Shown: positions 40,490 through 49,244, counted from the first letter of the stretch. The stretch is DNA of 49,506 nucleotides from SIG440 sp045645485 (GCA_045645485.1 JAZRIX010000024.1:1-49506), one strand, 5' to 3'. Numbers and translations are program-made. Notes: generated by a model not told the origin, from the letters alone.

Positions 40490-41402
40490 AAAATACTACA
40501 AGCAGGCAAATGATGATATTGAAACAAACAGAGCATTGATAGACAAGATTTTTGAAGAGTCGGAAAAAACCACTGCAAACAAAAGCTTTGCAGCGGTATA
40601 CAAATTTGGTATGGCGGCAGCTGCTGTTTTGGTGATTGCTGTCTCGACAACTTTTGTACCCGGACTTTTGAAACCTGACAAGACAGAGGTTGCACCTGAG
40701 AACATTGTGAGAATTGCAAAGGATACACCGCAAAACAAAACTGCAGATGTTGCAATCAAACATGAAGAAAAAAATGTTAAAAACAAAGAGGAAATCAGTG
40801 AAACCGCAAAAAAAACTACCCAAGTAACAAAAAGCGAACCCCAAATAAAGTATGAAAAAAAAGCCGAAGCCGTTACAAATGCTGAAGCGGTGAAGAGCGA
40901 ACAGAAACAGGAAAGTGCAGAAGCAAATCCTTCAATTCAGCCGATAATTAATCAGACAGAAGAATCAGAATATGTGGAAAAAGGAAATGCCCCTGTGCTG
41001 GCAATGGATACTGCGACCGAACAAAGTTATGCAATTCCTGAGAGGGCAAGAGGGGGAGGGCCTGAATTCCGACCATCTCTTGAAACAAAAGAAGTATCTT
41101 TGAAGGATATGACCCAAGTATCTCAGGAGGAAAGTGAGAAGATTGCAAGTTGTCTTGAAGACGGATTGGGAAAAGAGAATCCTTCAACGGGCGGTCAATA
41201 CTTTTTTGAAACGGACGGAAAGGTTCAGGTGGACGGAGAAGTTGTGTATGTTGGCAGCTGGAGTCAGATGACAGATGATTCTCACCTGTCAAAGCTGCAT
41301 GATTTTGTATTGAATGAATCTATGAATGAGATGTATAGCTGTATTCACAGTGAAGACGGAACTCTTTTGGGGAACACCTCAAATAATTTGCTAGAAAAGT
41401 AA
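40482..41402 (+). CDS. Membrane-anchored putative anti-sigma factor
   Basis: A 306-aa protein encoded directly behind the ECF sigma gene. The cytoplasmic N-terminus (1-40) would bind sigma. One transmembrane helix lies at about 42-62 (FGMAAAAVLVIAVSTTFVPG). Next is a low-complexity Lys/Glu/Thr/Ala-rich linker (66-160), followed by an extracytoplasmic domain ending EDGTLLGNTSNNLLEK. The start is TTG 40482, eight bases after AAGGAGG and overlapping the sigma stop. No zinc-finger (ZAS) motif is visible. Anti-sigma function rests on gene order and topology. Transcription ends at the terminator at 41408. Confidence 0.75.
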   Translation: MFKKYYKQANDDIETNRALIDKIFEESEKTTANKSFAAVYKFGMAAAAVLVIAVSTTFVPGLLKPDKTEVAPENIVRIAKDTPQNKTADVAIKHEEKNVKNKEEISETAKKTTQVTKSEPQIKYEKKAEAVTNAEAVKSEQKQESAEANPSIQPIINQTEESEYVEKGNAPVLAMDTATEQSYAIPERARGGGPEFRPSLETKEVSLKDMTQVSQEESEKIASCLEDGLGKENPSTGGQYFFETDGKVQVDGEVVYVGSWSQMTDDSHLSKLHDFVLNESMNEMYSCIHSEDGTLLGNTSNNLLEK

Positions 41403-41407
41403 AACTG

Positions 41408-41440
41408 CACCTCAAAACTTTTGTTTTGGGGTGTTTTTCT
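41408..41440 (+). terminator. Terminator after the sigma/anti-sigma operon
   Basis: CACCTCAAAAC (41408-41418) pairs with GTTTTGGGGTG (41423-41433), one T-G wobble, then TTTTTCTT. The -35 box of the next promoter overlaps its tail. Confidence 0.88.
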
Positions 41441-41468
41441 TGACTTCTGTTTTTTTTCGATGTATAAT
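41440..41468 (+). promoter_or_regulatory. Promoter for the EamA transporter gene
   Basis: TTGACT (41440-41445), a 17-bp spacer and TATAAT (41463-41468). Confidence 0.8.
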
Positions 41469-41497
41469 GTTTTTTGAATTTCTGAAGGAGTATACAT

Positions 41498-42385
41498 ATG
41501 AAAAACATAAAATCACTAAGTATTCTTTTGTTGACATCAATAATATGGGGGTTTGCTTTTGTGGCACAGAGAATGGGTGCAGAGCATATAGGTGCATTTA
41601 CCTTTAACGGCGTAAAGTTTATGCTCGGCACGGCATCCCTGATTCCCGTAATATTGATTTTTGAAAAAAGAGAAGCAGATGCCGATGTTCATAAAACAAA
41701 AATCAGGAGCACTGTTTTGGTGGGCATGCTTGCAGGAACAGTTCTCTTTATTGCGTCATGGCTTCAACAGCTTGGGATTGATATTACCAAAAGTGCAGGT
41801 AAGGGCGGTTTTATTACGGGCCTTTATACCGTACTGGTTCCGCTTTTCGGAATATTTCTCGGAAAAAAGACAGGACTGAATGTGTGGCTTGGTGCAGTTT
41901 TTGCTGTGGTTGGTCTTTTTCTCCTTTGCATAACTGATAAATGGACGCTCAGCATTGGAGATGCGGTTTTGCTTATTGGCTCGGTATTCTGGGCAATTCA
42001 TATTCTTGTTATTGACGGATTCGGAACAAGGATTTATTCATTGCGTTTTGCAGGCACACAGTTTGCTGTATGTGCAGTTTTATCGGTTGTATGTGCGTTG
42101 GTGTTTGAGGATATTTGCTTTGAGAATATAAAGGCGGCAACAGTCCCCCTTCTTTATAACGGTCTTATGTCTGTGGGCGTGGCTTATACTTGCCAGATTA
42201 TAGGTCAGAAGAATGCCGACCCTACCTTTGCATCTATTATACTTTCTACCGAATCAATGTTTGCGGCAATCGGAGGAGCGGTTATTCTCGGTGAGACAAT
42301 GACTTCCAACGGGTACATAGGCTGTGTGTTTATTTTTGCAGGGATAATACTGTCTCAAATCAGTTTCAAGTCCTTAAAAAACTAA
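41498..42385 (+). CDS. EamA family (drug/metabolite transporter) membrane protein
   Basis: A 295-aa protein with ten predicted helices in two repeated EamA halves. The first half starts LLTSIIWGFAFVAQRMGAEH; the second has GSVFWAIHILVIDGFG and ends with ESMFAAIGGAVILGETMTSN, the hallmark of DMT exporters. The substrate cannot be inferred. GAAGGAG precedes the ATG. It ends only about 24 bp before the truncated sigG homology begins, implying a rearrangement joined them. Confidence 0.9.
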   Translation: MKNIKSLSILLLTSIIWGFAFVAQRMGAEHIGAFTFNGVKFMLGTASLIPVILIFEKREADADVHKTKIRSTVLVGMLAGTVLFIASWLQQLGIDITKSAGKGGFITGLYTVLVPLFGIFLGKKTGLNVWLGAVFAVVGLFLLCITDKWTLSIGDAVLLIGSVFWAIHILVIDGFGTRIYSLRFAGTQFAVCAVLSVVCALVFEDICFENIKAATVPLLYNGLMSVGVAYTCQIIGQKNADPTFASIILSTESMFAAIGGAVILGETMTSNGYIGCVFIFAGIILSQISFKSLKN

Positions 42386-42403
42386 TTTCACCAACGGACA
42401 TTC

Positions 42404-42895
42404 ATGCCGATGATTGTCGGTGAAATAAGGCGTTATCTCAGAGACAACACATCTATCAGAGTAAGCCGTTCTTTGCGGGATACAGCCTACAAGGCTTTGT
42501 CTGCAAAAGAAAAGCTCGTGAATATGAACTCAAAGGAGCCTACAGTTGACGAAATTGCGGCAGAAATGGGAGTTACCAGAAACGAAGTATCGGCGGCTCT
42601 TGATGCAATTATGGATCCGGTTTCATTGTATGAGCCTGTATACCATGACGGCGGAGATGCAATTTTTGTTATGGATCAGGTGAAGGATGAGAAAAACCTT
42701 GATGACTCGTGGCTGAGCAAAATTGCAATAAAAGAAGCGATGAGACGGCTTAATGACAGGGAACGCAGTATTCTCAGACTGAGATTTTTTATGGGAAGAA
42801 CACAGATGGAGATTGCCAACGAAATCGGAATTTCTCAGGCACAGGTATCGCGTCTTGAAAAAAATGCACTGGGTCATATGAAAAAATATCTTTAA
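42404..42895 (+). pseudogene. sigG: Truncated sporulation sigma factor SigG
   Basis: The C-terminal part of a forespore sigma factor, closely like SigG (MIVGEIRRYLRDNTSIRVSR, then RSLRDTAYKAL, DPVSLYEPVYHDGGDAIFVM, and a region-4 EIGISQAQVSRLEKNA). An ORF of 163 codons runs from 42404. Regions 1.2-2.4, including the -10 recognition and core-binding helices, are missing: homology starts at the end of region 2.4 right after an unrelated EamA gene. The ATG at 42404 has no ribosome binding site. It is probably a deletion remnant. Regions 3 and 4 are intact with no internal stop, so the loss may be recent or a short protein may persist. Confidence 0.8.
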
Positions 42896-42897
42896 AA

Positions 42898-42914
42898 GGG
42901 TGTGCTACACACCC
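42898..42914 (+). other. Short hairpin after the sigG remnant
   Basis: GGGTGT-gctac-ACACCC without a T-run. It lies between the sigG remnant and the permease gene; its role is unclear. Confidence 0.4.
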
Positions 42915-42938
42915 GATACATAAAAAGCAGGTGTTATT

Positions 42939-44039
42939 GTGATAAAAAAATTTCTTTTGAAAAACGAAGTAATGTGCATTGCTGTTATTGCAGCCATTGT
43001 CACATCTTTTTTTGTGCCTCCTGACAAGGCATATCTTGAATATTTTGATTTCAAGACACTGACCTGTCTTTTTTGCACTCTTGCGGTTGTTTGTGCGTTG
43101 AAAAATATTTATTTTTTCAGAATCGTTGCCAGTGAAATAGTAAGAACCTTCAAAACTACAAGAACGGCAGTTATTGCTCTTGTTTATATTACCTTTATCG
43201 GTTCTATGCTGATTGCAAACGATATGGCACTGATTACATTCCTGCCTCTTGGCTTTTATGTTTTGACATCCACAGAAAATGAAAAATATATGGCATTTAC
43301 CTTTATTATGCAAAACATTGCCGCAAATCTGGGAGGAATGCTGACTCCCTTCGGAAATCCACAGAACCTTTATCTTTACAGCTTTTTTGAGATACCCACT
43401 CTTGAATTTGTAAAGATTATGTTTCTGCCTTTCATTGTGTCAATTATTCTTATTACCCTGTGCTGTTTCACAGTGGAAAACAAGGAACTCAAAATTGAAA
43501 AGCCTTATGAAAAAAAGCTTGACTGGAAAAGAACATGGATTTATCTTGTACTTTTTGCATTTTCGATAATGATTGTATTCAGAACTATTCATTTTGTATG
43601 GGGGTTGATAATAATTCCAACAGCGCTGTTGTTTCTTGACAGAAAGGCTTTGAAAAAGGTGGATTATTCCTTGCTTTTTACCTTCTGTGCATTCTTTGTA
43701 TTTGCAGGGAATATGTCAAGAATTCCTTCTGTGAGCAACTTCCTCGGCTGGCTGATAGAAAAAAACACCTTGCTTTTCGGTGTTCTTTCCTGTCAGGTTA
43801 TCAGCAATGTTCCCAGTGCAATTCTTCTTTCGAGGTTTACTGAAAACTATTCTCAGCTTCTTGTTGCGGTAAACATAGGCGGAACAGGTACTTTGATTGC
43901 ATCCCTTGCAAGCCTTATTACCTTCAGGGAATATGTAAAGAGAGAGCCTGAAAATTCCAGAGATTACATAAAACAGTTTTCCCTTTATAATTTCGGAATA
44001 CTGACAATATTACTTGTACTTATGCTTAGCCTGACATAA
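42939..44039 (+). CDS. SLC13/ArsB-like anion permease
   Basis: A 366-aa integral membrane protein with about ten helices, of the ion-transporter superfamily that includes ArsB, CitMHS and DASS carriers. Two re-entrant-loop signatures are visible: TPFGNPQNLYLYSFF in the first half and VISNVPSAILLSRF in the second. These normally bind Na+/H+ and the anion. It is shorter than typical 420-450 aa members. The start is GTG 42939 with only a modest ribosome binding site. The substrate (dicarboxylate, arsenite or other) cannot be decided. Confidence 0.82.
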   Translation: MIKKFLLKNEVMCIAVIAAIVTSFFVPPDKAYLEYFDFKTLTCLFCTLAVVCALKNIYFFRIVASEIVRTFKTTRTAVIALVYITFIGSMLIANDMALITFLPLGFYVLTSTENEKYMAFTFIMQNIAANLGGMLTPFGNPQNLYLYSFFEIPTLEFVKIMFLPFIVSIILITLCCFTVENKELKIEKPYEKKLDWKRTWIYLVLFAFSIMIVFRTIHFVWGLIIIPTALLFLDRKALKKVDYSLLFTFCAFFVFAGNMSRIPSVSNFLGWLIEKNTLLFGVLSCQVISNVPSAILLSRFTENYSQLLVAVNIGGTGTLIASLASLITFREYVKREPENSRDYIKQFSLYNFGILTILLVLMLSLT

Positions 44040-44338
44040 GTTATCCGAACCTGATTTCAAGCGGATGATTTCCGCCCAAACTGCGTCAAAATGCTCCCTG
44101 AGCCAACAAGGATTAGCTCCGTTTTTTCCCTGTTTGAACAAAAATCAGTTCTCTTGAAATTCTCCGACCTGAAAAGTATGAAATTTTGAGAAGTTTTTGG
44201 TTTGGAGAACGCATCCAGGCTGGTGCCTGTCAAGGACGTCAAGCCGAAATATACCGAAATTACGCCTTTTAAGGCAAATTCTTACAGATTTTGGCAGACT
44301 ACGGTATACAAATTTTGGGGATGATGGATTTCCCTTAA
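44040..44338. other. Structured 299-bp intergenic stretch, candidate dispersed repeat
   Basis: The gap between convergent genes holds no convincing gene. It contains hairpins (GCGGA-tgatt-TCCGC at 44061-44075; GCCTTTTAAGGC at 44264-44275) and a tandem CCGAAAT at 44244 and 44255. It lacks the T-run terminators seen elsewhere between operons. A minus-strand open frame (44057-44242) is low-quality and has no ribosome binding site. Its base composition and lack of coding suggest a non-coding repeat. Confidence 0.4.
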
Positions 44339-44839
44339 TTATTTCATGAGCTTTGTTTTTTCCAGAGTCTTTATGAGTACAATGCCGGCAATCATACATA
44401 CAAAGCCCTGAATGCCGTTGAAAAGCAGATTTGTAGCTGCTACTGCATAGCTTGAATACAGAAATAACTCAACTGCGAAATAACCTGCTATCATAATTAT
44501 TTCTGCTGTGAAAGACGGGAGAATGATAGCAAAAATACTGTGTTTGCAGCGTTTTTTCAAAAAGGTATTCATCATACAGAATACGATTGCCATAATGCCC
44601 TTGATGATAAATGTGGCAGGTATATATACGTTGTACCCAAGCATAAGGTCTGCAAGTGCTGAGCCTATACCTGCGGCAAAAAAGGCAAAGACGGGCGAAA
44701 GTATACTTCCGGTTAATAGTACAATGCTGTCCCCGAGATTAACATAACCCTGAGGTAACGGGATTTTGACTGCAATTGTTGCTGCGCAGATAAGGGCTGC
44801 ACAAAGTGCGGACAGAATAAGTTTTCTTGTGTTGTTCAT
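44339..44839 (-). CDS. ECF transporter S component, candidate pyridoxine transporter
   Basis: A 166-aa membrane protein with five to six helices, resembling the small ECF S components of the COG4720/DUF1393 type (SALCAALICAATIAVKIPLP, then GYVNLGDSIVLLTGSILSP). It would use the EcfA1A2T motor at 2774-5306. It is transcribed divergently from a MocR-type PLP-dependent regulator. In other bacteria MocR/PdxR proteins control vitamin B6 genes, so pyridoxine or pyridoxal is a plausible substrate, by context only. AGGAG is correctly placed before ATG 44839. Confidence 0.8.
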   Translation of the reverse strand: MNNTRKLILSALCAALICAATIAVKIPLPQGYVNLGDSIVLLTGSILSPVFAFFAAGIGSALADLMLGYNVYIPATFIIKGIMAIVFCMMNTFLKKRCKHSIFAIILPSFTAEIIMIAGYFAVELFLYSSYAVAATNLLFNGIQGFVCMIAGIVLIKTLEKTKLMK

Positions 44840-44857
44840 TTTTTTCACTCCTGAATG

Positions 44858-44887
44858 CTTTACAAATTTACAAATGTATATTATAAT
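44858..44887. promoter_or_regulatory. Divergent promoter region with direct repeats
   Basis: Two direct repeats TTTACAAA lie next to ATTATAAT, which reads as a -10-like box on both strands. The site lies between the divergent S component and MocR genes. Direct repeats are typical of MocR operators; binding here is inferred. Confidence 0.5.
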
Positions 44888-44937
44888 AAATCTGAGCATA
44901 TGACAATTACCAAAAAAGGAGAAAAATATATAACCAG

Positions 44938-46029
44938 ATGAAGTATCACGTAAATGCACAGAATAAAGAAAGTGCTTATTTGCAGCTTTACAGGCAACTC
45001 AGAAAGGACATAACAAACAGGGTATATCGCTTTGGTGACAAATTGCCTTCCAAAAGACTTTTGTCAGAAGAAAGCGGAGTATCTGTTGTGACGGTGGTTC
45101 ACGCATTGGAAATTCTTTGTGATGAAGGATATGTTGAAGCGAGAGAACGAAAAGGATATTTTGTTACATACCGACAAAGTGATTTTATGCCTGTATGTGA
45201 AGTGGAGGAGCAACGGATTGAACATAGCGTCATAGTTCCCCACAGTGAAGACGACTTTCCCTTTTCGGTTTTTGCGAAGACAATGAGAAATGTACTTTCT
45301 GTCTACGGTGAGAGGATTCTTATAAAATCACCGAATACAGGATGTGAAGAACTGAGACAGGCTATTTCTGAATATCTGGCAAGGGCAAAGGGAATCATTG
45401 TGCCGCAAAGCAGAATAATTATAGGCTCGGGATCAGAGTATCTCTACGGATTGATTGTTCAGGTTCTGGGGAGGGAAAGAATATATGCTCTTGAAGACCC
45501 CTCCTATGAAAAAATTCATTCCGTGTACCATGCAAACGGTGCAGTCTGTGATTTCTTGAAGCTTGGAAAAAACGGTATTTTTTCATCTGAGCTTCAGCGT
45601 ACAAAAGCATCGGTTCTGCACGTAAGTCCATTCCGCAGTTATCCCAGCGGTGTTTCGGCAAATGCATCAAAAAGAGCGGAATATATTCAATGGGCAAAGT
45701 CGTGTGAAAGAATTATTGTTGAAGACGATTTTGAATCAGAATTTTCGGTTTCGTCCAAAAATGAGGATTCGTTGTTTGCGACAGAAAACGGTCGTAATGT
45801 GATTTATGTAAACACCTTTACAAAAACAGTTGCACCGTCTATGCGTGTGGCGTACATGGTTCTTCCCGAAAGTCTTGAAAAGGACTTTCAGGAAAAGGCA
45901 GGATTTTACTCCTGTACTGTTCCCACCTTTGAACAGTATGTACTGGCAGAATTCATCAAAAACGGTGATTTCGAACGGCACATAAACCGTGTAAGAAGAA
46001 ACCGACGTCAGGCACTTTTGAAGGGGTAA
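44938..46029 (+). CDS. MocR-type (GntR-HTH plus aminotransferase fold) regulator, C-terminally shortened
   Basis: A 363-aa protein. The N-terminal GntR winged helix (YLQLYRQLRKDI, then GDKLPSKRLLSEESGVS) spans about 10-80. The type I aminotransferase-like domain has IIIGSGSEYLYGLIV, EDPSYEKI, HVSPFRSYPSG and the PLP lysine Lys296 in NTFTKTVAPSMRV. MocR proteins are usually 440-490 aa; this one stops at RRNRRQALLKG, lacking roughly the last 65-100 residues of the small domain. A single extra G in the run at 46022-46025 would only extend it by about 15 codons, so the truncation is real or the tail is lost. It probably regulated the divergent S component. Confidence 0.75.
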   Translation: MKYHVNAQNKESAYLQLYRQLRKDITNRVYRFGDKLPSKRLLSEESGVSVVTVVHALEILCDEGYVEARERKGYFVTYRQSDFMPVCEVEEQRIEHSVIVPHSEDDFPFSVFAKTMRNVLSVYGERILIKSPNTGCEELRQAISEYLARAKGIIVPQSRIIIGSGSEYLYGLIVQVLGRERIYALEDPSYEKIHSVYHANGAVCDFLKLGKNGIFSSELQRTKASVLHVSPFRSYPSGVSANASKRAEYIQWAKSCERIIVEDDFESEFSVSSKNEDSLFATENGRNVIYVNTFTKTVAPSMRVAYMVLPESLEKDFQEKAGFYSCTVPTFEQYVLAEFIKNGDFERHINRVRRNRRQALLKG

Positions 46030-46086
46030 AAGAAGATATAGAGTGTTATTTGAATTTAATAATATAAAATGAAAAGAGGAGAAAAG

Positions 46087-46434
46087 ATGATTTCAAAAAG
46101 AAACAGCAGAGAATTGGATGTAAGAAACGGTGTTGAAGGCGGAAAAGGAACGATATCCTTTGACAAAATCAACAGCCAAGTAATCAAGCCATCAAAGGTA
46201 AGAAAGTATGCTTATGCAAAACTTGAAAAGGGTGCAATTGTAGGATATCATACTCATTACGGTGAGAGTGAGACTTTTTACATTTTGTCGGGAAAGGCTC
46301 TTTATAATGACAATGGTACTGAACGTGAAATCGGTGCAGGAGATGTTACTTTTACACCTGACGGGGAAGGACACAGTCTTGAAAACATAGGTAATTGCGA
46401 CCTTGAATTTATGATGCTTATTGTTGTTGATTAG
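46087..46434 (+). CDS. Small cupin-domain protein
   Basis: A 115-aa single-domain cupin. Motif 1 is GYHTHYGESETFYILSG (His55, His57, Glu62) and motif 2 is PDGEGHSLENIG with a third His, a complete metal-binding set. Such proteins may be isomerases, dioxygenases or sugar/oxalate binders; the substrate is unknown. ATG 46087 follows GAGGAG with six-base spacing, better than ATG 46069. It follows the MocR gene by 57 bp and may share its transcript. Confidence 0.85.
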   Translation: MISKRNSRELDVRNGVEGGKGTISFDKINSQVIKPSKVRKYAYAKLEKGAIVGYHTHYGESETFYILSGKALYNDNGTEREIGAGDVTFTPDGEGHSLENIGNCDLEFMMLIVVD

Positions 46435-46477
46435 AAAAAACATACATAACTGAGGATATCATAGCCTGACTTTTTTT

Positions 46478-46517
46478 GAGACTTATTTGTTTATTGCGGA
46501 TAGGTCTCTTTTATTTT
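46478..46517 (+). terminator. Terminator after the cupin gene
   Basis: GAGACTTAT (46478-46486) pairs with ATAGGTCTC (46500-46508), one wobble, followed by TTTTATTTT. Confidence 0.75.
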
Positions 46518-46563
46518 ACATATAATTAAAAAAATGAATTTGGTGCAGAAAGGTGGAAGTGCT

Positions 46564-49167
46564 TTGTTGTTTTATGATAAAACTTCAAAAGAGGTGTTGG
46601 CGTATTTGGGTTCAGATGCAAAAACGGGATTGAAACAGAAACAGCTTGCAACACTTACTGAAAAGTATGGTGCCAATAAGCTGAAGGAAAAGAAAAAGAA
46701 AACAAATCTGCAAAGATTTGCAGAACAGTTTAAAAATGTGATGATTCTCATTTTAATTGCGGCATCTGTGGTTTCTTTTGCTATTGCTGTTATTGAAGGA
46801 AATCCCAAGGAGTTTTTTGAACCTGCTCTTATTTTGCTGATAGTTGTTATAAATGCAGTAATGGGTGTTATGCAGGAAAGTAAAGCAGAAAAAGCCCTTG
46901 ATGCACTGAAAAGTATGTCGGCACCTCATGCCCGCGTGATTCGTGACGGCAAGGAGGAAATTGTCGATGCAGATATGCTTGTTCCGGGAGATATAATTCT
47001 TCTGGAAGCGGGAGATTTCGTTCCTGCAGATGCGAGACTTTTGCGTAGTGTCAGTCTCAAAAGCGAGGAATCGGCACTTACGGGTGAATCAGTACCGTCA
47101 GAAAAGGATGCAGATGCAAAGATTGCTGTTGATGCACCATTGGGAGATCGATGCAATATGGTATTTTCAGGTTGCAGCATAACATACGGAACTGCAACGG
47201 CAGTTGTTACTGCAACGGGAATGAATACCGAAATGGGGAAAATTGCAAATCTTCTTGATGAAGAAACAGATTCTCAAACTCCCCTTCAACAAAAGCTTTC
47301 CCAGCTTGGGAAATATCTTGGACTTGTTGCTTTGGGTGCCTGTGCAGTAATATTTGCCGTGGGTCTTGCAAATAACATTCCGCCGATGGAAATTTTTATG
47401 ACAGCAGTATCTCTTGCGGTTTCCGCAATCCCTGAAGGTTTGCCTGCAATTGTTACGATAATATTGTCAATAGGCGTACAGCAAATGGTAAAGAAAAATG
47501 CCCTTATCAGAAGACTTCCCGCAGTTGAAACTCTGGGAAGTGCGTCAATCATATGTTCTGACAAAACAGGAACACTGACACAAAACAAAATGACCTTGGT
47601 GAAGGGTTATTGTGACGGAGAATCTGATATTGAAACTGTATCGGCAGAGTGCTCAGAAGGACTCAGAAGGCTTTTGTGTTATGCAGCACTGTGTTGCGAC
47701 GGAAGTGTGGTTTTCAGCGAAGGAAAAGAACAGCATATCGGTGACCCTACCGAGACGGCAATTATTGCAGCGGCGTACAAAAACGGCATAAAAAAGGATG
47801 AAATTAACAAAAAATATTCCAGACTTTCAGAAATACCTTTTGATTCTGACAGGAAACTGATGTCTACCGTGAACAGAATTAACGGAAAAAATGTGGTTAT
47901 TGTGAAGGGCGCTTTTGATGTGCTGGCACTGCGTTGTGTCAAGGGTGATCTTGAAAAAGCAAAGAACTTTACGGTCAAGATGAGCGAAAATGCCCTTCGC
48001 GTACTTGCTGTGGGCTATAAAGAAATTGATGAAGTACCCCAAAACCCTACATCAGACGAAATGGAAAATAATCTTACTTTTATGGGTCTGGTTGGAATGA
48101 TTGACCCGCCCAGACCAGAGGCAAAGGCTGCTGTTGAGCTTTGCCGCAAGGCAGGAATAAAGCCCGTGATGATTACTGGTGACCATATTGTTACTGCATC
48201 AGCAATTGCGCGGGAATTGGGAATTATGAAGGATGAAGACAAAGCAGTTACGGGCATACAGCTTGATGCTATGAGCGACAGTGACCTTGATAAAGAGGTA
48301 GAAAAGATTTCGGTTTATGCCAGAGTTTCGCCTGAAAACAAAATTCGAATTGTGAAGGCGTGGCAAAGGAAAGAACAGGTTGTATCAATGACGGGTGACG
48401 GGGTCAATGATGCCCCTGCACTGAAGGCGGCAGATATTGGCTGTGCTATGGGCATTACCGGAACGGATGTGGCAAAAGGTGCCGCAGATATTACGCTGAC
48501 AGATGATAACTTTGCAACCATTGTTGATGCAGTACGTGAGGGCAGAGGAATATATGCGAATATAAAAAAGGTTGTTGGTTTTTTGCTTGGAACCAACATC
48601 GGTGAGGTAATAACAGTATTTGCAGCAATGCTTTTATGGCATAAAACCCCGCTTCTTTCTATGCAGCTTTTATGGATTAACCTTGTGACAGACAGTTTTC
48701 CTGCAGTTGCACTTGGTATGGAAGCTGTAGAGGCGGATATTATGGAAAAAAAGCCAAAGCCGAAAAATGAGGGAATATTTGCAGACGGATTCGGAATAAA
48801 AATTTTTCTTCAGGGATGTATGTTTGCGGTAATAACTTTGATTGGTTTTGCTGTAGGATGGAAGCAAACAGATAATATCGTTGGAGGACAGACAATGGCA
48901 TTTATGGTTCTGTCGCTTTCGCAGATTATTCAGAGTTTCAATATGAGGTCGGAGTATTCCATTTTCAGAATCGGGGTATTTACAAATAAAAAACTTAACG
49001 GTTCGGCTTTAATATCGTTTTTGCTTGTTGTATTTATTATGTTCACGCCTTTGCGGGGAATCTTCGGACTGGTGATATTGCCTTTTGGGTTATATATTGC
49101 GGGAATAGGACTTATATTTGTTCCGACGGTAGTAATGGAAATATCAAAATTAATAAAAAAACATTAA
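46564..49167 (+). CDS. Calcium-transporting P-type ATPase (SERCA/PMCA-like, P2 type)
   Basis: Ten-helix cation pump of 867 aa (877 if ATG 46534 is used). Key motifs: actuator TGES, PEGLPA in M4, phosphorylation site CSDKTGTLTQ (Asp333), MITGDH and GDGVNDAPALK. Calcium-site residues match SERCA: the Glu in PEGLP, Asn and Glu in GTNIGEV (M5), and Asn and Asp in NLVTDSFPA (M6). TTG 46564 is preferred because AAAGGTGG is seven bases upstream, whereas ATG 46534 has only A-rich sequence before it. It likely exports Ca2+ (possibly Mn2+). A strong terminator follows. Confidence 0.93.
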   Translation: MLFYDKTSKEVLAYLGSDAKTGLKQKQLATLTEKYGANKLKEKKKKTNLQRFAEQFKNVMILILIAASVVSFAIAVIEGNPKEFFEPALILLIVVINAVMGVMQESKAEKALDALKSMSAPHARVIRDGKEEIVDADMLVPGDIILLEAGDFVPADARLLRSVSLKSEESALTGESVPSEKDADAKIAVDAPLGDRCNMVFSGCSITYGTATAVVTATGMNTEMGKIANLLDEETDSQTPLQQKLSQLGKYLGLVALGACAVIFAVGLANNIPPMEIFMTAVSLAVSAIPEGLPAIVTIILSIGVQQMVKKNALIRRLPAVETLGSASIICSDKTGTLTQNKMTLVKGYCDGESDIETVSAECSEGLRRLLCYAALCCDGSVVFSEGKEQHIGDPTETAIIAAAYKNGIKKDEINKKYSRLSEIPFDSDRKLMSTVNRINGKNVVIVKGAFDVLALRCVKGDLEKAKNFTVKMSENALRVLAVGYKEIDEVPQNPTSDEMENNLTFMGLVGMIDPPRPEAKAAVELCRKAGIKPVMITGDHIVTASAIARELGIMKDEDKAVTGIQLDAMSDSDLDKEVEKISVYARVSPENKIRIVKAWQRKEQVVSMTGDGVNDAPALKAADIGCAMGITGTDVAKGAADITLTDDNFATIVDAVREGRGIYANIKKVVGFLLGTNIGEVITVFAAMLLWHKTPLLSMQLLWINLVTDSFPAVALGMEAVEADIMEKKPKPKNEGIFADGFGIKIFLQGCMFAVITLIGFAVGWKQTDNIVGGQTMAFMVLSLSQIIQSFNMRSEYSIFRIGVFTNKKLNGSALISFLLVVFIMFTPLRGIFGLVILPFGLYIAGIGLIFVPTVVMEISKLIKKH

Positions 49168-49173
49168 AACTGA

Positions 49174-49221
49174 ACCGACCTCACAATTGTCAGATTTTTT
49201 ATCTGACTTTTGGAGGTCGGT
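49174..49221. terminator. Two-level bidirectional terminator hairpin
   Basis: An outer stem ACCGACCTC/GAGGTCGGT (49174-49182 and 49213-49221) encloses an inner stem GTCAGA/TCTGAC (49189-49194 and 49202-49207) with a T6 loop. It lies between convergent genes. Confidence 0.75.
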
Positions 49222-49244
49222 AAAATTTAGTTCTGTTTTTAAAT

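Noticed and set aside
44057..44242. 61-codon minus-strand open frame in the 44.0-44.3 kb gap
   Set aside because: No ribosome binding site, low-quality composition, and it overlaps hairpins; more likely part of a non-coding repeat.
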